From CAYOBW01 sp964402115 (GTDB taxonomy: Bacteria; Verrucomicrobiota; Kiritimatiellia; UBA8416; CAYOBW01), in contig CAYOBW010000363.1 in assembly GCA_964402115.1 (NCBI GenBank), positions 1 through 6,499 on the forward strand: a stretch of DNA of 6,499 nt, given 5' to 3'. A program made the translations under genes and the position numbers. The notes under the pieces are model-generated. The model saw only the letters and a program-made list of their open reading frames with translations, ran no database searches and was not told where the DNA came from. Positions 1 to 6,100 of this stretch are shown one piece after another. The first letter of the stretch is position 1; every line of letters begins with the position of its first letter.

Positions 1-1
1 T

Positions 2-1546
2 CTCGAAATCATGGGAGCTTCACAACGCAATCAGGGTCATTACCAGAAGGCAATTAATTACTTTCAGGAAGCTTTAAAAAAAATTACAGATACAACCTTC
101 ATTTTAATTGAGGCTAACCTATATAACAATCTATCAAAGACATACCTGGCCATGAATGATTTTCCAAATGCACTTTCGTATGCATTGAAGTCAGATGAAG
201 CTGCACGGAAAGCCCAAAATAAAATTCAGATCGAAGCCGCTGCCGAATGTCTGGCAAAGACTTATGCCGCGACAGGCAATTACAAGCTAGCCTATAATTA
301 TCTCGAAATTCAGCAAATCCTGAAGTGGAAGCGGAATGCAGAAGCCCAGAGCAGGCTTGTTGCCGAGATGAATGCCCAGTACGAATCAGGAAAAAAGGAG
401 GCGCGTATAGCTGAGCAAAACTACATGATCATTCAGGAGAAAAAACAGAAAAACTTACTTTCTGCCGGAATGACTTTGGTATTTTTGATTTTGGTGTATG
501 TTGTATTTACACAAATAAAACTAAAAAAGATCAATCGCCTGCTTTTTCTCAAAAATGAAGAGATCAACAGCCAGGCAGAAGAGTTGGACAACAAGAACCA
601 ACAATTGCATAAATTGTCGGATTTTAAGGAAACCATGACAGGAATGGTTATTCACGACCTGAAGAACCCGCTGAATACGTTGATCAACATCGATCATGTC
701 GAAAAAAATCCTGAGAAAGCCCGGATTATTGTCGAAAAAAATGGACGGGCGATGCTACACATGGTAATGAATATCCTTGACGTTTACAAATACGAAAACT
801 CCGCTTTAAAAATCAGGAAAGAATCCACAAATATCAAAAAAATTGCCGAAGATGCCTGCAACGATGTAAGATTGCTTTGTAATGATAAAAGTCTGTACAT
901 CAATATTATAACCAATAACATTTTTATACTGGTTGTCGATATTGAATTGGTGCAAAGGGTGTTTTCCAACTTTCTTTCCAATGCCATCAAGTTTTCAAAA
1001 TGTGGCGGAAATATCGATATCATCTTTTCTGAAGCAGAACCCGGTTGGCTTAAAGTTGAAATTGCCGATAGTGGCGAAGGTATTGATCCAAATATTTTGC
1101 CAATGATTTTTGATAAATTTAAACAATCCGAAGCTAAAAAATCGGGATTGGCTGGTTCAACCGGATTAGGCCTTGCTTTTTGTAAAATGGTTATCGAAGC
1201 ACACGGCGGAAACATTGGGGCAATTTCCGAAAAAGGGGCAGGTTCTGTTTTTTGGTTTACACTGCCTTTAGTCAAAAAAATCGAAATAGATGATTCCAGA
1301 GCTGAAAGCCAACTAATTTTGGGCAAAACCAATAATTTGAATTTGAACAGCGCCGCCTTTCTTGAACTCGCTCCTTACCTGTCGAAACTCCGCAAAATGG
1401 ATGTTTATTCGGTTAGCGAAATACATGCTTGCCTAAAAACCATTCCCAAATCAGAAAATGTTGAGGTTCAGCTTTGGAAAGATGAAGTTTACCAGGCTGT
1501 TAATTCCATGAACAGTTGCTATTACCATACACTATTAAACAAGTAA
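2..1546 (+). CDS. TPR-containing membrane sensor histidine kinase, 5'-partial
   Basis: The reading frame is open to the left edge, and the first visible residues (LEIMGASQRNQGHYQKAI) lie inside a TPR helix pair, so the true start is upstream. Numbering from the ATG at 11: TPR-like helices at about 1-106, a charged coiled coil at 110-147, one membrane segment at about 149-168 followed by K-rich residues, and a second coiled coil at 172-205. The HisKA H-box is VIHDLKNPL with His215 as the likely phosphorylated residue. The HATPase domain at about 273-421 shows the N-box (N320, N324), G1 (DSGEG, 353-357), an F-box (IFDKF) and G2 (GSTGLGL, 383-388), so the kinase looks intact. About 90 residues follow the ATPase, a tail with several predicted helices. 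The protein probably senses through its TPR part, autophosphorylates and passes phosphate to the regulator encoded 2 bases downstream. The kinase call is firm; the stimulus is unknown. Confidence 0.95.
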   Translation, partial: LEIMGASQRNQGHYQKAINYFQEALKKITDTTFILIEANLYNNLSKTYLAMNDFPNALSYALKSDEAARKAQNKIQIEAAAECLAKTYAATGNYKLAYNYLEIQQILKWKRNAEAQSRLVAEMNAQYESGKKEARIAEQNYMIIQEKKQKNLLSAGMTLVFLILVYVVFTQIKLKKINRLLFLKNEEINSQAEELDNKNQQLHKLSDFKETMTGMVIHDLKNPLNTLINIDHVEKNPEKARIIVEKNGRAMLHMVMNILDVYKYENSALKIRKESTNIKKIAEDACNDVRLLCNDKSLYINIITNNIFILVVDIELVQRVFSNFLSNAIKFSKCGGNIDIIFSEAEPGWLKVEIADSGEGIDPNILPMIFDKFKQSEAKKSGLAGSTGLGLAFCKMVIEAHGGNIGAISEKGAGSVFWFTLPLVKKIEIDDSRAESQLILGKTNNLNLNSAAFLELAPYLSKLRKMDVYSVSEIHACLKTIPKSENVEVQLWKDEVYQAVNSMNSCYYHTLLNK

Positions 1547-1548
1547 AT

Positions 1549-2385
1549 ATGCAAAACCGAACCGTACTTATTGTTGACGATCTTGTTGAAAACCTTCAGG
1601 TTGTAGTTTCCATATTTGAGCAAAACCGCCCCGATTTGGTCATTTATCAGGCTAACAGCGGGAAAATGGCATTGGAGTTGGCGATTAAAATTTTGCCCGA
1701 TATTATCCTAACCGACTGGGACATGCCTGAAATGACGGGTATTGATTTAATCCTCGAACTAAAAAAACTCAAAGCTACCCGTGCAATACCGGTAATTATA
1801 GCTACCGGCATTATGCTTTCGCCCGAAAACCTCAGGGAAGCCCTCGAAGCTGGCGCGGTTGATTTTTTGACCCGCCCCATAAATGCAGTTGAATTGCTCG
1901 CCCGCAGCCATTCCGCATTGTTGCTTTCGGAGCAGCATAAAAATGCTTTAGCCGAAAAGGACAGGCAGCTTGCAGAAATTGCGCTCGATGTTACCAAAAA
2001 CGATGCTTACCTTACCAGATTCAAAAAGCAGATAGAAGCTTTGCTTCTTACTATCCCTGACGAACAAATCCATGAAAGGGAAGAGTTAGCTGCAATTGTT
2101 GCCAGCCTCGACAGCCATTTGAATCACGATAACTGGCAGCGGTTCCAGCTTTCCTTCGAAGCCGTTCATAGCGGCTTTATTCAGAGTCTTTCCGAAACCC
2201 ATCCCGAACTTAGCCCTGCCGAGGTTAAACTCTGTATATTTTTGAAATTGGGCATGAACACCAAGGATATTTCCAATTTACTCTATCTCGCTCCCGAAAG
2301 TATTAAAGTTGCCCGCTCAAGACTCAGAAAAAAACTCGGACTGAGCCTTGCCCATAACCTTCAAAGTTATCTGGCGGCATTATAA
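1549..2385 (+). CDS. Response regulator, receiver domain plus LuxR-like HTH
   Basis: A 278-residue cytoplasmic DNA-binding regulator. The ATG at 1549 was chosen because it lies just after the kinase stop (1544-1546) and places the first receiver strand (TVLIVDD) at residues 5-11; a TTG at 1516 would add 11 residues overlapping the kinase gene. The receiver (about 5-125) has acidic pair D10/D11, phosphoacceptor D56 in ILTDWDMP and switch T86. The usual invariant Lys before Pro is Arg here (R109 in FLTRPI). A charged helical linker spans about 126-215. The C-terminal HTH (about 219-277) has LSPAEVKLCIFLKLG, then TKDISNLL, then the recognition helix PESIKVARSRLRKKLGL, the form seen at the end of many Bacteroidota TPR-HTH regulators. 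The tight spacing implies cotranscription with the kinase, which should be its phosphodonor. Its targets are not shown by sequence; the repeated boxes downstream are candidates only. Confidence 0.94.
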   Translation: MQNRTVLIVDDLVENLQVVVSIFEQNRPDLVIYQANSGKMALELAIKILPDIILTDWDMPEMTGIDLILELKKLKATRAIPVIIATGIMLSPENLREALEAGAVDFLTRPINAVELLARSHSALLLSEQHKNALAEKDRQLAEIALDVTKNDAYLTRFKKQIEALLLTIPDEQIHEREELAAIVASLDSHLNHDNWQRFQLSFEAVHSGFIQSLSETHPELSPAEVKLCIFLKLGMNTKDISNLLYLAPESIKVARSRLRKKLGLSLAHNLQSYLAAL

Positions 2386-2500
2386 CCCGCACCGAAACCG
2401 GGCCTCCTCGCAATATCAGCATCACTTGCCAGGGCGTTTCCTTCCATTTCTCTTTATCCTTTTCCGTTCAGTTTTCAGGTGATGAGATTGCTGAAGCTTT

Positions 2501-2554
2501 GTTATCCTTTTGCTAACACTTTTCTCCGGCTTGTTATCCTTTTGCTAACCTTTT
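2501..2554 (+). repeat. Direct-repeat operator A: four 11-bp boxes
   Basis: The boxes are GTTATCCTTTT (2501-2511), GCTAACACTTT (2512-2522, with an extra A relative to the others), GTTATCCTTTT (2533-2543) and GCTAACCTTTT (2544-2554). Starts are spaced 11, 21 and 11 bp, close to whole helical turns, so all boxes would face one side of the DNA. The array ends 27 bp before the -7 box at 2582. It is probably an activator binding array for the 2608 gene; the protein is unknown. A similar lone string at 2453-2463 (TTTATCCTTTT) does not keep the spacing. The preceding 2386-2500 shows nothing else convincing, including no clear terminator after the response regulator. Confidence 0.8.
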
Positions 2555-2581
2555 GATGTACTGCTTTTCGTTTTTGGAGTG

Positions 2582-2589
2582 TAGTTTTG
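2582..2589 (+). promoter_or_regulatory. Bacteroidota -7 promoter element for the 2608 gene
   Basis: TAGTTTTG matches the Bacteroidota primary-sigma -7 consensus TAnnTTTG. It lies 18 nt before the ATG at 2608, giving a very short leader if transcription starts a few bases downstream. No TTTG is found at the usual -33 position (about 19-21 nt upstream); the nearest is the TTTTG ending box 4, 26 nt upstream. This suggests an activator-dependent promoter served by the repeat array. The same arrangement recurs at 2994-3001. Confidence 0.7.
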
Positions 2590-2607
2590 TGTTTAAGAGT
2601 AAACAAA

Positions 2608-2859
2608 ATGAAACTATTTGAACCTTTTGATGATGGACTTGAAATTTGCCCTTCCGGCAAAACGGTACAGCTCAAAAGCAAAGTGCCCATTCCGCGTTGC
2701 TGGATAAAAGTAAGCGATACAGCCGGAAAAATAGTATTTAAAAAGATTGAAAAAGAATTAACCGAAACCACAATACCGCTGGATGTTAAAGCCGGGTTTT
2801 ACCATGTTACCCTGGTTACCGAAAACAGCTTTGCAACAAAAATGATTTATCTGGAATAA
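2608..2859 (+). CDS. Small protein resembling a stand-alone T9SS type A sorting domain
   Basis: An 83-residue protein. The ATG at 2608 is preferred over a TTG at 2587, which lies inside the -7 box; the A-rich AGTAAACAAA before the ATG suits Bacteroidota initiation. There is no signal peptide or membrane segment, so it should be cytoplasmic. The C-terminal half (about 31-83) follows the pattern of a T9SS C-terminal sorting domain: a strand ending in D-x-A-G-K-I-V (37-43), a polar linker, I-P-L-D-V (56-60), K-A-G-F-Y-H-V (61-67), then a final T-K-M-I-Y-L-E (77-83). The usual P-N-P motif near the start of such domains is not seen; C-P-S-G-K (14-18) takes its place. The gene is neither fused to a secreted cargo nor preceded by an export signal, so it may be a domesticated or decoy domain, or simply a small Ig-like fold protein. 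No function can be assigned. It has its own promoter, sharing the operator design of the large surface-protein gene. Confidence 0.8.
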   Translation: MKLFEPFDDGLEICPSGKTVQLKSKVPIPRCWIKVSDTAGKIVFKKIEKELTETTIPLDVKAGFYHVTLVTENSFATKMIYLE

Positions 2860-2912
2860 GAAAAACAAGGGGCATGAAAATTTTAATTGGAATTGGCTTT
2901 TTTTATCTGCTT

Positions 2913-2966
2913 GTTAACCTTTTGCTAACCTTTTTCCGCGCCTTGTTAACCTTTTGCTAACCTTTT
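2913..2966 (+). repeat. Direct-repeat operator B: four 11-bp boxes
   Basis: The boxes are GTTAACCTTTT (2913-2923), GCTAACCTTTT (2924-2934), GTTAACCTTTT (2945-2955) and GCTAACCTTTT (2956-2966), forming two exact copies of a 22-bp pair separated by a 10-bp spacer. Start spacings of 11, 21 and 11 bp equal those of operator A, and the distance to the -7 box is also identical. This copy is the more regular of the two. It presumably controls the 3092 gene. No convincing terminator was seen between the 2859 stop and the array. Confidence 0.85.
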
Positions 2967-2993
2967 GAAGAACCGTTCTTTTTTTGTGGGGTG

Positions 2994-3001
2994 TATGTTT
3001 G
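2994..3001 (+). promoter_or_regulatory. Bacteroidota -7 promoter element for the large surface-protein gene
   Basis: TATGTTTG is an exact TAnnTTTG match, 27 bp beyond box 4 of operator B. The intervening GAAG...TTTTTTTGTGGGGTG resembles the corresponding segment of copy A, including the T-tract and the GGxGTG just before the -7 box. As in copy A, no TTTG sits at normal -33 spacing; the TTTTG ending box 4 is 26 nt upstream. Transcription from here would give a leader of about 85 nt before the ATG at 3092. Confidence 0.72.
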
Positions 3002-3040
3002 TAGATGAATTTTGTGAGAGTTACAAAACTGGATTAACGC

Positions 3041-3060
3041 TGACAATTACTGACAATTAC
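3041..3060 (+). repeat. Tandem 10-bp repeat in the 5' leader
   Basis: TGACAATTAC occurs twice, back to back and without mismatch, within the predicted untranslated leader of the 3092 gene, 31 nt before the start codon. The leader is otherwise A/T-rich with no clear Shine-Dalgarno. The repeat could be a regulatory site or a slippage product; nothing in the sequence decides this. Confidence 0.6.
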
Positions 3061-3091
3061 CCTAAAGTTTTCATTTTAAACCAATATAATT

Positions 3092-3157
3092 ATGAAAAAA
3101 CTTTATAAACTAATCACGCTGCTCATGTTCATTACATTGAGCACTAACCTTATGGCC
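3092..3157 (+). other. Signal peptide of the large surface protein
   Basis: Residues 1-22 have a basic start (K2, K3, K6), a hydrophobic core (L7 to L16) and a small residue at the predicted cleavage site after A22 (N-L-M-A, then T-D-Y). This directs Sec export to the periplasm, the first step for T9SS clients. Confidence 0.88.
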
Positions 3158-6100
3158 ACCGATTACAGGGTAAGCGGTGCAGGCACTACAGCCGTAAACG
3201 GCACGTACACCCCGTATGGAACGAATATGGATGGTGCCCCCATATGGAAACTTTCAGAGGGATCATATTATCTGCATAGTAATGGAAGGGATCGGTGGGT
3301 AATTAACGGTAACGGTGATATGCCTTTTGGTGGATATTATGTACATAGGGACCCATTTTCCTTCAATCAAAATATCCCTCCTTTTACAGGATGGGAGCGT
3401 GAAATGGGAAGTGATCCTGCACCAACAATCGCAGAAGCCGGTCCGGGGTTATCATACAGTTCAGATACATTTACTGAATCATCAGCCCATGACGGCAGCA
3501 TTGATAACAGCCAACCGGTTATTATTACCCATAACAATTTTGGTGGCGGAACCTTTAACGGTGAAATTGACGAAGATATTGTGGCAAGTGGTAAGGTAAT
3601 AGTTACAAATCTGCCCACAGGGCTTACAGCCGTTATCACCCTTACAAGTGCTACCACCCTGAGTGTAACATTTACGGGCACAGCATCTAATCATGCAAAT
3701 CTGATTGAGGTGTCGAACCTCACTTTTACTTTCCAGAATTCAGCCTTTAACACAGGCGATGCGTCTGCCATAAGAAACTCTACAAAAAGCGATTTAAAAA
3801 TCAACTTTTTTCAGATTTTATATGTAACGACCACGGGCAACGACGCCAACGACGGCCTGAGCTGGGCAAATGCCAAGGCCACCTTCTCCGCAGCCGTAAA
3901 CCTCGCCGGACCGACCGACCAGGTATGGGTGAAGGCTGGAACCTACAAGCCTGGCAGCTCACGTAGTAATTATTTTGCTTTGAAAAGTGATGTATCTGTG
4001 TATGGCGGATTTGCCGGCACGGAAACTTCTGTTTCAGAACGGGCCATTGCCACCAATGAAACCATTTTGAGCGGCGAGATTGGAGAAGCTACCAATACGG
4101 ACAATTGCTATATAGTGGTTTCATCCAACAGCATATCAAATGCATTACTGGATGGATTTACAATTAAGGGTGGTTACATGAATGGCTCCTCCCCTGGAGG
4201 GTCATTACCAAATAACGGAGGAGGTATTTTTCATGTCTTTTCACAGGTTACATACAACAACTTAAAAATAATCCAGAATTATGCACTATGGCATGGAAGT
4301 GGTGTTTTTGTTAATGGTTCAGAACTGGCGTCTTTTAACAATTGTTTAGTGGCTAATAATACGGGAGGTACAGGTGCGGGAGCATTTACAGTTTTTAATG
4401 GCACTTCAACCTTGAATAATTGCACTTTCACAAATAATTGCACTCCTCAAATAAAAGTAGAAGCCAGTGGGAAAACCAATACCTTTAACAATTGTATTGT
4501 TTGGGGCGGCACTGAAAATATTAAAATAGATGCAGGAACAGTAAATTTAAACTATTGTGATTACCAAAGTTGTGGTAACACCGGTACATTTACTGCCAGT
4601 AATTGCATAAGCTCAGATCCCAAATTCGCTGATGCAGCCAATGGCGATTACAGGCTTTTTGGTAATTCGCCCTGTGTGGATGCAGGAAACGATTCATATA
4701 ATAGTTTACTTACTGATATTCGGGGCTTTGATTATGGTCGTAAACTCCTGAAAACAAACCATTCTTCTACAGGAACCATAGATATAGGTGCTTACGAATA
4801 CAAAGAGGGAACAGACCAACTTGTGCTTGGCCCCACAACACAGGCCTCAAATCTGGTTTTTTCGTCCGTTCAAGCTACCCAAATGACTATTGGCTGGTCA
4901 AATGGAAATGGAACATCCCGTGCTGTGTTTGTAAAAGCAGCCAACACCGGAACAGCATCACCTGTTGATAATACAACCTACACAGCAAACACAACTTTTT
5001 CAAGTGGAACACAAATTTGCTTAACAGGCTGGTATTGTGTTTATAATGGAACAGAAACTAGTGTTACCTTAACCGGATTAACTGCCGGAACAGATTATAT
5101 CGCTCAGGTTTATGAATACTCTGGTGCATCTGGTTCAGAGATATATAACACAGCTATAGCCACTAATAATCCGAAGAGCCAAACAACTGTGGGCAGGCCA
5201 ATTGTTACCACACTGGCTGTAACCAATATCACTACCATAACCGCTACTGGTAATGGAAATATTACCGATTTAGGAGTTTCTAATCCAACCCAATATGGTG
5301 TGGTTTGGAGTACTTCTACCAATCCAACTGTGGATTTAACCACCAAAACGGCACAGGGCGCAATTGCTGTAACCGGAACATTTACCAGCTCAATTACAGG
5401 ACTTACAGCCAATACCACATACTATGTAAAAGCGTATGCAACCAACAGTGTAGGTACAGGTTATGGTGAGGAGGTGAGTTTTACTAATTGCCTTGCCCCT
5501 ACCATCACCAGCCAATCTACCACAGCCCAAACACAATGCCTTGGAGGAACATTCACAGCCATTACAGTAGAAGCCACAGGAGACGGATTAAACTATCAAT
5601 GGTACAGCAATACCACGGCAAGCACCAGCGGGGGAAAATCACTTGTAGCAAGCAATGGTGCGCAAACATACAGTTATACGCCACAGACAACAACAGCAGG
5701 CACTCTTTATTACTATTGTGAGGTTACCGGGATTTGCGGAACGGCAACAAGTGCCGTTTCGGGGGCATTTGTTGTGAACCCATTGCCAACACCAACATTG
5801 TTTGCAGCCGGTGCCACCACATTTTGTCAGGGCGGATCTGTTGTCCTCAATGTAAGTGGCAATGCCTTGAGATTTGGTTCAAACAGCAGTGTAGAAATAG
5901 CTGATAATGCAAGTCTGCGTTTTACCAGTGCTCAAAGTTATACGGTCATGGCATGGGTGTATATCGAGAGTAATACAAATACATGGAGAGGGATTGTTAC
6001 AAAATCAGGGTATGAAGGATATCATTATGGAATATGGCTCGATAATAATAATAAATGGGTATATGGAGTATATGGAACTGGCAATATTGTTAGTTCTACT

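Noticed and set aside
784..1332. 182-codon minus-strand ORF inside the kinase gene
   Set aside because: It is a shadow of the kinase coding frame; the protein has no recognisable domain and the plus-strand frame carries all kinase motifs.
2386..2402. CCCG...CGGG inverted repeat just after the response-regulator stop, considered as a terminator
   Set aside because: The stem is only 4 bp with a 9-nt loop and no T-tract follows.
2453..2463. TTTATCCTTTT as a fifth operator box
   Set aside because: It is 48 bp from box 1, out of the 11/21/11 register, has no partner unit and lies in a pyrimidine-rich stretch where chance matches are likely.
2874..2960. 28-codon hydrophobic ORF (MKILIGIGFFYLLVNLLLTF...) across operator B, preceded by AAGGGG
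   Set aside because: The operator boxes explain the sequence. The corresponding ORF over operator A (2482-2556) uses another frame of the boxes and gives an unrelated peptide, so coding is not conserved. The G-rich stretch is too close to the ATG to be a good ribosome site.
3005..3037. 10-codon ORF (MNFVRVTKLD) in the leader of the 3092 gene
   Set aside because: It starts only 4 nt after the -7 box, so the transcript probably begins at or after its ATG, and nothing supports translation.
5110..5418. Minus-strand ORF of 102 codons, and plus-strand ORFs at 3315-3599, 5488-5721 and 5907-6170
   Set aside because: All lie in other frames of the long surface-protein gene, whose frame was followed codon by codon from 3092 to 6499 without a stop and matches known domains throughout.
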